Source: Kribbella aluminosa
GTDB taxonomy: Bacteria; Actinomycetota; Actinomycetes; Propionibacteriales; Kribbellaceae
DNA length: 64,000 nucleotides
Assembly (NCBI RefSeq): GCF_017876295.1
Contig: NZ_JAGINT010000001.1
Span: 3,162,001 to 3,226,000, forward strand
Direction: 5' to 3'
Every line of letters starts with the position of its first letter. Positions within the stretch are counted from its first letter, which is position 1. The position numbers and the translations under genes are program-made. Below the pieces are notes generated by a model. It was not told where the DNA came from. It ran no database searches and saw only the letters and a program-made list of their open reading frames with translations. Below are positions 35,638 to 43,255 of the stretch, piece after piece.

Positions 35638-36060
35638 ATGACCGACACGGTGGCCAAGGCTGACGAGAATGCGCACATGCCGTCGGACGTCTCGGGGCGG
35701 CCGGGATTCTTCGACCGGTTCGCGACCGCGGCCTCGAACTTCGCTTCCCGGGCCTGGTTCTTCGGGCTCTGCGTCCTTCTGGTCGTGGTGTGGGCGCCGT
35801 CGTACTTCGTCATCGGCACGCTGGACACCTGGCAGCTGATCATCAACACCGCGACCACCATCGTCACGTTCCTCCTGGTGGCGCTGCTGCAGAACTCGCA
35901 GAGGCGGTCCGACGAGTCCGTGCAGGACAAGCTGAACGCCGTTGCGGCGGCGATGGCCGCGCTGATGGAGCAGCAGGCCGAGAACTCGCCGGACCTGCGC
36001 GACGCGTCTCGGGAACTTCGTGATGCGGTCGGCCTCGAGGACCGCGAGAAGAGTTCCTGA
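35638..36060 (+). CDS. Low-affinity iron permease-family membrane protein
   Basis: 140 residues with GGAGG six bases ahead of the ATG. Two helices (FGLCVLLVVVWAPSYFVI; TWQLIINTATTIVTFLLVALLQNSQRR) are followed by an amphipathic tail with VQDKLNAVAAAMAALMEQ. The TIVTFLLVALLQNSQRR block is the hallmark of the low-affinity iron permease (Fet4-like) family. Its transport role in bacteria is not proven. It is probably cotranscribed with the decarboxylase (22-base gap). Confidence 0.87.
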   Translation: MTDTVAKADENAHMPSDVSGRPGFFDRFATAASNFASRAWFFGLCVLLVVVWAPSYFVIGTLDTWQLIINTATTIVTFLLVALLQNSQRRSDESVQDKLNAVAAAMAALMEQQAENSPDLRDASRELRDAVGLEDREKSS

Positions 36061-36082
36061 TCGGTTTGAAGGAGCTGCAGCC

Positions 36083-37540
36083 ATGAACCACGACGAGAGC
36101 CCGGTGCTGGACGCCCTGGCGGCCTACCACCGGCAGGACTACGCGAACTTCTGCCCGCCCGGCCACAAGCAGGGCCGGGGCGCCGACCGGCCGGTCCTGG
36201 AGGTCCTCGGCGCCGACGTCTTCAGGTCGGACCTGCTGGCGACCGGTGGGATGGACGACCGGCTGAGTCGCGGCAAGGTGCTGGAACGGGCGCAGGAACT
36301 GATGGCGGACGCGGTCGGCGCCGAGCAGGCGTTCTTCTCGACCTGTGGCAGCTCGCTGTCCGTGAAGAGCGCGATGATGGCCGTCGCGGCACCGGACGAC
36401 GTGATGCTGATCGGGCGGGATGCCCACAAGTCGGTGATCGCCGGCCTCACGCTGACCGGGATTCGTCCGGTGTGGGTGCGGCCGCGCTGGGACGCCGAGC
36501 TGCACCTCGCCCATCCGCCGTCGCCGCACGCTTTCGAGCAAGCGTTTGAGGAGCATCCGGACGCGGTCGGCGCGCTGGTCACGAGTCCGTCGCCGTACGG
36601 GACCTGCAGTGATCTCCAAGGGATCGCCGAGGTCTGCCACCGGCGCGGGAAGCCGCTGATCGTGGACGAGGCGTGGGGTGCGCACCTGCCGTTCCACGAC
36701 GACCTGCCTACCTGGGCGATGGACGCCGGCGCCGACGTCTGTGTGGTGTCGATCCACAAGATGGGAGCCGGGTTCGAGCAGGGGTCGGTGTTCCACCTGC
36801 AGGGCGGCCTCGTCGACCCGGTCCGGCTGAAGCAGAGCGCCGACCTGTTGTCGACCACGAGCCCGAACGTGCTCTTCTTCGCGGCGATGGACGGCTGGCG
36901 TCGGCAGATGGTCCGCAACGGAACCGAGTTGCTCGGTACTGCGTTACGGCTGGCGCGGTCGGCGCGCGCCGAGATCGATGGGCTGCCGGGCCTGAACGTG
37001 CTCGAGGAGCGGCTGGTCGCGAAAGAGGCGTCGCACGACCTCGACCGGCTGCAGATCATGATCGACACGCTGGACGCCGGGATCTCCGGCTACCAGGCCT
37101 CGGACTGGCTGCGCGCCGAGCGTGCGATCAACGTCGGCCTGTCGGACCACCGGCGGATCATTGCCCAGTTCACTTTTGCCGACGACGAGAAGTCGGCGGA
37201 CCGGCTGGTGACCGGGCTCAGGGATCTCACCCGTACGTCGCTGCCGACGCCGCGGTCCGTTGTACTGCCGCGGCCGGAGGATCTCGAGCTGGAGTCGGTG
37301 ATGTCGCCGCGGGAGGCGTTCTTCGCCGCACAGGAGGCGGTTCCGTCCGGGGATGCGGTCGGCCGTACCGCCGCGGAGCAGCTGACGCCGTACCCGCCCG
37401 GCATCCCCGCGATCCTGCCGGGGGAGCGGATCACCGCGGGCGTCGTGGACTACCTCCGCACCGGCGTCGCCGCGACGATGGCCGTGCCGGACGCCGCCGA
37501 CCCGTCGGTCCGCACGATCCGGGTGGTTCGCGCGGGTTGA
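36083..37540 (+). CDS. Orn/Lys/Arg decarboxylase (fold type I, PLP)
   Basis: 485 residues with GGAGC before the ATG. The family blocks are FCPPGHKQGRGAD, VGAEQAFFSTCGSSLSVKSAMMA, VDEAWGAHLPFHDDLP and the PLP lysine in SIHKMGAGFEQGS. Length and domains match short actinobacterial basic-amino-acid decarboxylases. It would make a polyamine (cadaverine, putrescine or agmatine), consistent with the stress setting. Substrate is not assignable. Confidence 0.9.
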   Translation: MNHDESPVLDALAAYHRQDYANFCPPGHKQGRGADRPVLEVLGADVFRSDLLATGGMDDRLSRGKVLERAQELMADAVGAEQAFFSTCGSSLSVKSAMMAVAAPDDVMLIGRDAHKSVIAGLTLTGIRPVWVRPRWDAELHLAHPPSPHAFEQAFEEHPDAVGALVTSPSPYGTCSDLQGIAEVCHRRGKPLIVDEAWGAHLPFHDDLPTWAMDAGADVCVVSIHKMGAGFEQGSVFHLQGGLVDPVRLKQSADLLSTTSPNVLFFAAMDGWRRQMVRNGTELLGTALRLARSARAEIDGLPGLNVLEERLVAKEASHDLDRLQIMIDTLDAGISGYQASDWLRAERAINVGLSDHRRIIAQFTFADDEKSADRLVTGLRDLTRTSLPTPRSVVLPRPEDLELESVMSPREAFFAAQEAVPSGDAVGRTAAEQLTPYPPGIPAILPGERITAGVVDYLRTGVAATMAVPDAADPSVRTIRVVRAG

Positions 37541-37609
37541 GACGCGTCGCCGCGCGCCGGACGGGGACCGGCTGGACCTGCGATTCGACGGACGGGTGAT
37601 CGACCAGCT

Positions 37610-38274
37610 GCGGCGACGTTCTTCGACTCCGACGGCGTCGGCGGCCTCGAGGGCGTGCCCCGAAGCTCCGCCATATCCGCGCGGGTCGGCGCGGACACGG
37701 TCTGGCTGCAGCAGTTCTACGTCTCGTCGTACCTGGATTCCGGGTACGACGTGGTCGACCATCGCGACGTCTCCGCGCGGTTCGGGACGATGGCGGACTC
37801 AGAGAACCTGGCCGAGCGATGCCATCGGCTCGATCTTCGGGTGATCGTCGAACTCGTCGTACCGCGACTACTACGTCGGGCGGCCGAGTCGCGCGACGAT
37901 CCGGCGTTGCCCGGGCCGGTGCTCCCGGGGGTCGAGGACTCGATCTGGACGTACGACGAGCACGCCGGAAGGTACTACCGGCAGACGTTCTACCGGCACG
38001 AGGCGGACCTGGACGTCGGCCGACCGGAGGTCCGCGCGGAGATCGCCGGGATCATCCGGCACTGGCTGGACCGCGGCGTGGACGGCGTCCGCGTGGACGC
38101 CGTGCCCTACATGGTCCCGCAGGCGGCACTGACCGACGAGCGCGAGGACGGCTACTGGTTCCTCATCGAGCTGGCACCCGGGTGGTGGCGTCCGCCCTCC
38201 CTGCGGTCGCCGGATCCGACTACCTGCAGCTGATCTACGCGTATCCGCGGCATGCCGCCGAGAAGAACGAGTAG
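37610..38274 (+). pseudogene. Trehalose synthase / GH13 remnant
   Basis: The open stretch has no start near it and is missing most of the enzyme. Recognisable GH13/TreS blocks in order: ATFFDSDGVGGLEGV, GADTVWLQQFY, SGYDVVDHRDVSARFGT, LPGVEDSIWTYDEHAGRYYR, and DRGVDGVRVDAVPYM with the nucleophile Asp. Sequence between the VELVV strand and the PGVEDS block is deleted, and after WFLIEL the frame changes (SDYLQLIYAYP). Intact TreS is about 550-600 residues. It is a decayed copy. Confidence 0.8.
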
Positions 38275-38285
38275 CGCTCACCGGC

Positions 38286-38309
38286 GTGTCCTCGGGTCGT
38301 CGCGGGTAC
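38286..38309 (+). promoter_or_regulatory. SigB-like promoter upstream of the EEP remnant/topoisomerase unit
   Basis: GTGT (38286-38289), 14 bases, GGGTAC (38304-38309). It precedes a GTG start at 38344, and the intact topoisomerase IB and GCS2 genes follow on the same strand. The promoter may now chiefly serve those. Confidence 0.45.
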
Positions 38310-38343
38310 CGGCATGGGGCGATCCGAGGAAGGTGAGGCGGCA

Positions 38344-38766
38344 GTGAGGTTCATGACGTGGAACGTCTGGGGACGGCTCGGTGACGGCTGGTTGCGCCGC
38401 CAGCGGGCGATCGCCGAGACGGTGTGTGGGCAACGACCGGATTTCGTTGCCCTGCAGGAGATCTGGAGCAGCGACGGTGAGGCGCAGGCCGGTCTACTCG
38501 GGCTCGCGCTCGGTATGACGCCGGTCTTCGCACCGTCCAGGATGCCGCAGGACCCCGATCCCGGCGTACAGCTCGGGCTGGGAACGGATAGCTTGCGCTT
38601 CATCACCGGTTGCCTGGACTGGGAGGGGGACGATCAGCGGGAACGCTCCGCCCAGGCCACCTCGCTGGCCGCACTGGTGTCGGAGCTCAAGACCGGTGGC
38701 GACGAGGACCACGGCCGCCCGCCGTCGGACCACTACGCGGTCGTCGCCGACGTACCGGTCGGCTGA
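38344..38766 (+). pseudogene. Internally deleted endonuclease/exonuclease/phosphatase-family gene
   Basis: 140 residues in one frame from GTG. The N-terminus MRFMTWNVWGRLGDGWLRRQ...DFVALQEIW is a clear EEP domain start with the metal-binding Asn and Glu. Then come a middle scrap (LDWEGDDQRERSAQATSLAALVSEL) and the terminal SDHYAVVADV with the catalytic His. The GDFN and LDYVF blocks are gone and the length is about half the usual 270. In-frame deletions left an open but inactive gene. Confidence 0.7.
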
Positions 38767-38771
38767 GCATC

Positions 38772-39788
38772 ATGCGACTGCGCCGCAGCCATCCGGACTC
38801 CGAAGGTTTCCGCCGCCGGCGCCGCGGAACGGGGTTCAGCTACCTCGATGCCGAGGGCAACGTGATCGACGACACCGACGTCGTCGAGCGGATCCGGACG
38901 CTGGCGATCCCGCCGGCCTGGACCGAGGTGTGGATCTGTCCCGTTCCGAACGGGCACATCCAGGCGGTCGGGACCGATCAGGCCGGGCGGCGGCAGTACC
39001 TGTACCACGACGACTGGCGGGTGACGCAGGACGCGGACAAGCACGATCGGGTCCGTCAGCTGGCCCGGAAGCTGCCGGCCTTCCGGGAGGCGGTCGACGC
39101 GGACCTCGATACGAAAGGCCTGCACCGGCGGCGCGTGCTGGCGGTCGCGTTGCGGATGCTGGACTACGGCGTTTTCCGGACCGGCAACACGCGGTACGCC
39201 GAGGAGAACGGCAGCCGGGGCGCGGCCACGTTGCTGCGCCGGGACGTCCGGGTCAGCCGGGGCCGGCTGGTGTTCGACTTCCGCGCGAAGGGCGGGCAAC
39301 GCCGTACTGTCGAACTGGACGACGACAAGCTGGTGGCGGCGGTGCGTTCGCTGAAGCGCGGCCGGCATCAGAGCCCGCGGCTGCTGGTCTTCCGCGACTC
39401 CGACGGGTACCACGAGATCGACGCCGGCATGATCAACGAGCGCTTCCACGAGCTGGTGGGCGACGGCTTCACGGTCAAGGACCTGCGGACCTGGACCGCG
39501 ACGGTACATGCCGCGGTGGATCTCGCCGAGGCCGATCCTCCGGCCACGAAGCAGGCGCTGAACGCAGCCGTCAAGGACATGCTCGAGGAGGTCTCGGACC
39601 ACCTCGGCAACACTCCGGCGGTGGCGCGTTCGTCGTACGTCGATCCGCGCGTCGTCGAGCAGTTCGAGCACGGCCGGACGATCGCGGACACGGTACGACG
39701 CGTCGGCGACGACCTCGGCGACGAGGACGCCCGGGCGGGCCTGGAACGATCGGTGAACAAGATCCTCGACCAGGACGCCCGCGAGTAG
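38772..39788 (+). CDS. Eukaryotic-type DNA topoisomerase IB
   Basis: 338 residues. The N-terminal domain (GFSYLDAEGNVIDDTDVVERIRTLAIPPAWTEVWICP) and catalytic domain are both present. The latter has LRRDVRVSRGRLVFDFRAKGG, KDLRTWTATVHAA and the nucleophile Tyr in VARSSYVDPRVVEQ. It relaxes supercoils through a 3'-phosphotyrosine. Five bases separate it from the EEP remnant. Bacterial TopIB genes often sit with stress genes. Confidence 0.93.
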   Translation: MRLRRSHPDSEGFRRRRRGTGFSYLDAEGNVIDDTDVVERIRTLAIPPAWTEVWICPVPNGHIQAVGTDQAGRRQYLYHDDWRVTQDADKHDRVRQLARKLPAFREAVDADLDTKGLHRRRVLAVALRMLDYGVFRTGNTRYAEENGSRGAATLLRRDVRVSRGRLVFDFRAKGGQRRTVELDDDKLVAAVRSLKRGRHQSPRLLVFRDSDGYHEIDAGMINERFHELVGDGFTVKDLRTWTATVHAAVDLAEADPPATKQALNAAVKDMLEEVSDHLGNTPAVARSSYVDPRVVEQFEHGRTIADTVRRVGDDLGDEDARAGLERSVNKILDQDARE

Positions 39789-39797
39789 GTGAGGGGG

Positions 39798-40877
39798 GTG
39801 GCCCACGATCTGGCACTCGGCGCGGCCTTCGCCGGCACCGTTCCCGGAACCATCGGGCTGGAGGAGGAGCTGCTGCTGGTGGACCGGAGGAGCTGGCTGC
39901 CTACTGCGGCTGCGGACATGCTGGACGACATCGGCGATCCGCGGATCAAGCAGGAGCTGCCCGCCTGCCAGGTCGAGATCGCGACCTCCGTGTACAAGGA
40001 CCCGTCCGTCGCGGTCGAGGAACTACGCCGGTGCCGGACGCGGCTGTCGAAGGCTTGCGGCCCGGGGCAAGCCGTGATCGCTGCTCCGGTTCATCCGCTG
40101 GTCGACGGTCCCGTCGAGCTGTCGGCGACGGCGCGAGCAGGCGGCCTCGGCGGCCGGTACCGCGAGATCATCAGGCGGCAGTTGGTGTCGTCGTTGCAGG
40201 TCCACCTGGCCTTCGGTGACGCCGACTGCACCTTGGCCGTCTACCACGCGCTACGAGATCTCCTGCCGGAGCTGGCTGCCCTGGCGGGCACCGCGCCCTT
40301 CGCCGCCGGGCGGGACACCGGGCTCTGCTCGGTGCGTCCGGTGATCGCCGGGCAACTGCCGCGCCAGGGTGTGCCGCCGATCATTTCGTCGTGGGAACAG
40401 TTCGCCGAGGACCTGGAGTGGGCGGTCCGCGGAGGAGCCGTGACCGATCCGTCGGAGTGGTGGTGGGAGCTCCGCCCGCACGTCCGCTTCGGCACACTCG
40501 AGCTGCGGGTTCTCGACGTACCGGCGACGACGGAGCGGGCCGGCGCGATCGTCCGGTTCGTGTACGCCCTAGCCGTCAGGCTCACCGACCTCCATCATCT
40601 CGGCGAGCTCCCGGCGCCGGCGTCGTCCTGGCGGATCGCCGAGAACCGCTGGGCCGCGCTGCGGGACGGCGTCCACGGCGAGTTGCTCGACCTCCGCACT
40701 GGCGCGGCTCGCTCCACCCGGCGATGCCTGCACCACCTCGTCGACGCCGCGGAGCTGTACGCGCCGGGAGGGCTGGACGACGTACGGGCGCTGGTCGACA
40801 ACCCGCCGGTGGATCACCTGCGAGCACTCGGCCCACATCGGGTCCTGCCGTGGCTCGCGGACGTGTTCGGCGGATGA
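39798..40877 (+). CDS. Glutamate-cysteine ligase 2-like carboxylate-amine ligase
   Basis: 359 residues from the GTG at 39798, chosen because GAGGGG lies directly ahead; GTG at 39789 is possible. The GCS2 blocks are GTIGLEEELLLVD, QVEIATSVYKDPSVAVEELRR, SLQVHLAFGDAD and the C-terminal RPHVRFGTLELRVLDVPAT. YbdK/EgtA-type members join glutamate to an amine or cysteine. The exact product (gamma-glutamyl compound) is unknown. It is probably cotranscribed with topoisomerase IB. Confidence 0.87.
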   Translation: MAHDLALGAAFAGTVPGTIGLEEELLLVDRRSWLPTAAADMLDDIGDPRIKQELPACQVEIATSVYKDPSVAVEELRRCRTRLSKACGPGQAVIAAPVHPLVDGPVELSATARAGGLGGRYREIIRRQLVSSLQVHLAFGDADCTLAVYHALRDLLPELAALAGTAPFAAGRDTGLCSVRPVIAGQLPRQGVPPIISSWEQFAEDLEWAVRGGAVTDPSEWWWELRPHVRFGTLELRVLDVPATTERAGAIVRFVYALAVRLTDLHHLGELPAPASSWRIAENRWAALRDGVHGELLDLRTGAARSTRRCLHHLVDAAELYAPGGLDDVRALVDNPPVDHLRALGPHRVLPWLADVFGG

Positions 40878-40883
40878 GGCTGC

Positions 40884-41105
40884 TCACCCCTTCCTGGCGT
40901 CTCCACCCCGATCTCCGACTCGCGGATGCTGACTGAGCGGCAGGGTGTGCGTGCCGTCGCAGAGCGGTGGGATCGCGGTGCGGCCGCAGCGGCACAGGGC
41001 GATCGTACGGCGAGCCGCCGGGAGCGGGTCGCCGGTCTCGTCCAGGAGCTCGAAGTCGCCGCGAACCAGCAGCGGCCCGTCCGGGTACGCGCGGATCTCA
41101 GTCAT
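40884..41105 (-). CDS. CDGSH-type iron-sulfur protein
   Basis: 73 residues from the ATG at 41103-41105. The C-terminal cluster motif is CRCGRTAIPPLCDGTH, i.e. CXC...CDGTH with three Cys and one His for a 2Fe-2S cluster. It is convergent with the GCS2 gene (six bases apart) and divergent from the iron enzyme at 41165, a frequent pairing in actinobacteria. It probably acts in electron or iron-sulfur transfer for that enzyme. Confidence 0.9.
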   Translation of the reverse strand: MTEIRAYPDGPLLVRGDFELLDETGDPLPAARRTIALCRCGRTAIPPLCDGTHTLPLSQHPRVGDRGGDARKG

Positions 41106-41130
41106 GTCCTTGCGGTACCCAGCTGTGGGC

Positions 41131-41155
41131 GAATCTACGAGATTCCGGCGGGTAC
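41131..41155 (+). promoter_or_regulatory. SigB-like promoter of the iron enzyme (near-leaderless)
   Basis: GAAT (41131-41134), 15 bases, GGGTAC (41150-41155). The predicted start is only two or three bases before the ATG at 41165. A second GGGTAC faces the other way (41115-41120) toward the CDGSH gene, though its -35 is unclear. The 59-base gap may thus hold a bidirectional promoter. Confidence 0.5.
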
Positions 41156-41164
41156 CGGTCGAGG

Positions 41165-42133
41165 ATGCAACTACCACCGGCCCGTGGGCCGCTCAGTACC
41201 TGGATGATCGACAGTCTCACGCGGGCCGATGCCGTTGCCGTCGAGACCGTCACTTCCACCCGTCCGTACGAGGACGACGATCTTCAGCTGGCGCTCTGGA
41301 TCGCCTACGAACTGCAGTACCGCGGCTTCGACGACGTCGATCCCGACCGGCAATGGGATCCGGACGTCATCGCCTTCCGTTCGCGGCTGGAGCAGCCGTG
41401 GGTCGACTGGCTGGAAGCGACCTGCCGGGTCACGCCGGGTACGCGACCGGTGCCGGTGCAACTGCGGTCGTTGATCGACGGCGCCGACGGTCCGCGACTG
41501 GCGCCGTACCTGCGCCGGCATGCGACCCGCGACCAGTTCCGCGAGTTCGTGCTGAACCGCTCCGTGTACCAGCTCAAGGAGGCCGACCCGCACAGCTTCG
41601 GCATCGCACGCCTCGACGGAGCTGCCAAGGCGGCGTTGGTCGAGATCGAGGCCGATGAGTACGGCGGCGGCCGGTGCGAGCGGATGCACTCGGAACTCTT
41701 CCGTACGACGATGCGCTGGCTGCTGCTCGACGACAGCTACGGCCGCTACGTTCCCGACGTATCGGCTGTCACCTTGGCCGTGTCGAACGTGATGTCGCTG
41801 TTCGCCCTGCATCATCGCTGGACGGGCGCGCTCGTCGGCCATCTCGCGGCGCTCGAGATGACGTCCACGCTGCCGAACCGGCAGTACGCGACCGGCGCGA
41901 TCCGGCTGGGCGCTTCGGAGGACCAGGCCCGCTACTTCACCGAGCACGTCGAGGCCGACGCGGTGCACGAGCAGATCGCCGCGCACGACCTGTGCGGCGG
42001 TTACGTGCAGGAACATCCCGAGGCGATCGGCGATGTCCTGTTCGGCGCGCGCTGCGCCCTGACGGTCGACGATCTCTTCGCCGGTTATCTGCTCTCGCGG
42101 TGGACCGGCCCGGTCGAGCGGCGGTGCGGGTGA
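41165..42133 (+). CDS. Iron-containing redox enzyme (haem-oxygenase-like fold)
   Basis: 322 residues. The all-helical pattern with YELQYRGFDD, ALVEIEADEYGGGRCERMHSELF and EHVEADAVHEQIAAHDLCGGYVQEHP fits the haem-oxygenase-like di-iron oxidase group. Glu/His pairs (EIEADEYG, MHSELF, EHVEADAVHE) are the likely di-iron ligands. The neighbouring divergent CDGSH protein is a plausible electron donor. Substrate is unknown. Confidence 0.85.
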   Translation: MQLPPARGPLSTWMIDSLTRADAVAVETVTSTRPYEDDDLQLALWIAYELQYRGFDDVDPDRQWDPDVIAFRSRLEQPWVDWLEATCRVTPGTRPVPVQLRSLIDGADGPRLAPYLRRHATRDQFREFVLNRSVYQLKEADPHSFGIARLDGAAKAALVEIEADEYGGGRCERMHSELFRTTMRWLLLDDSYGRYVPDVSAVTLAVSNVMSLFALHHRWTGALVGHLAALEMTSTLPNRQYATGAIRLGASEDQARYFTEHVEADAVHEQIAAHDLCGGYVQEHPEAIGDVLFGARCALTVDDLFAGYLLSRWTGPVERRCG

Positions 42134-42218
42134 AGGTCACAGACATTCACGAGCACCTCGCAGCCGCCGTCCGGGAAGCGGCCGGCGGCGGTAGTCGGCT
42201 TGATCGTTGCTCCCGTGG

Positions 42219-42728
42219 TCAGCTCACCGTGTGTTCGAGGGCGCGCGCGAGCGGTTCGGCGGCGTGGAGCGCGAGCACGTGGGCGACGGTGATCGAGTCC
42301 GGGTCGAAGCCGTGCGGCGCCTCGTCGTACCAGGTGAGAAATCCGATGGTCCCGCCAACGGTGTCCAGACGCGAGCTCAGCACGTTCCGGAGGCCGAGTT
42401 CGGTCATCGGGCGGTTCCAGGCCGGCCATCGGGACTCGCGGGCGGTGTCGTCGACCAGGATCTCGGCCGGACCGTCCGGGCGGGCCAGGGACGACCAGCA
42501 CGGACCCTGCCGGACGGCGACCTGCAGGTGGTCGGCCCGGGCTGCCTCCGCGTCGGTCGCTCGCCCGCACCGCAAGGTCCGCCCCCGGCCGCACAGCATC
42601 AGGCCGGCATGGCGACATCCGACCGTGGGGGCGGCGAACTCCACGATCGCGTCGAGGAGCTCACCCGGGTCCCGATCCCGCAGTCGTGCCGCCGTCTCGG
42701 CGAACTCCCGCGCAAGCTGACCGTGCAT
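42219..42728 (-). CDS. Stand-alone GAF-domain protein
   Basis: 169 residues with ATG start. One GAF domain spans about 25-160 (ELLDAIVEFAAPTVGCRHAGLMLCGRG; QGPCWSSLARPDGPAEILVDDTARESRWPAW; VGGTIGFLTWYDEAPHGFDPD). Its sequence follows the GAF halves of the three GAF-ANTAR proteins nearby, but the ANTAR RNA-binding part is absent. It may be a sensor partner or a truncated ANTAR protein. Confidence 0.85.
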   Translation of the reverse strand: MHGQLAREFAETAARLRDRDPGELLDAIVEFAAPTVGCRHAGLMLCGRGRTLRCGRATDAEAARADHLQVAVRQGPCWSSLARPDGPAEILVDDTARESRWPAWNRPMTELGLRNVLSSRLDTVGGTIGFLTWYDEAPHGFDPDSITVAHVLALHAAEPLARALEHTVS

Positions 42729-42936
42729 AGCTGTCGATCCTCCGAAGGCCGGACCGGTGCCGGCGAGCTGCTCGAGCCCTACTGGAGCCCGCAGAGAGCG
42801 CCGTTGCTGTTGGCAACGTCCCGAAGCTGACGATCACCGGCCGCTGAAACCCCGCACTGTTGGAGGATCCGTCTCCATGAGACAACCGAACCCACCCGCC
42901 GTCAAGCGCACTTTCGTTGTCATCGGGTAGCAGTTC

Positions 42937-42962
42937 GTTTGTCGGAGACCGCTGCCGGGCAC
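42937..42962 (+). promoter_or_regulatory. SigB-like promoter upstream of a small gene
   Basis: GTTT (42937-42940), 16 bases, GGGCAC (42957-42962). The predicted start is near 42969, ahead of the AAGGGAG ribosome site and ATG at 43004. Confidence 0.45.
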
Positions 42963-43003
42963 GGACGCGGACCAGCCGGTCACACCTGGGAAGGGAGTCG
43001 CTC

Positions 43004-43255
43004 ATGTCTGTCGAGAAGCCGATCGCCAGACCGTGGAGCGTAGGCGATCTGAAAGCGTTGGAGCGGTGTGCCACGGCCGTGCTGCCCGCACTCGTCATCG
43101 CGCTGAAACTGGGCCGCGGCGTCCTCGCTGTACAGGGCAAGCGGCCGAGTTCGGCGTACCGCCGGTCAGAGACTGGTCAGAGAATCGTCGACCGGATTCG
43201 TCTGAGCTCAGGCTCATCCGGGTGGGTCAGTGCTTCAGTTCGCCGTTATGGGTGA
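43004..43255 (+). CDS. Small hypothetical protein
   Basis: 83 residues. A strong AAGGGAG site and a SigB-like promoter precede the ATG. The first half (MSVEKPIARPWSVGDLKALERCATAVLPALVIALKLGRGV) has one hydrophobic helix. The Ser/Arg-rich second half runs 29 bases into the convergent NRAMP gene, so the 3' end may be degraded. No family recognised. Confidence 0.5.
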   Translation: MSVEKPIARPWSVGDLKALERCATAVLPALVIALKLGRGVLAVQGKRPSSAYRRSETGQRIVDRIRLSSGSSGWVSASVRRYG

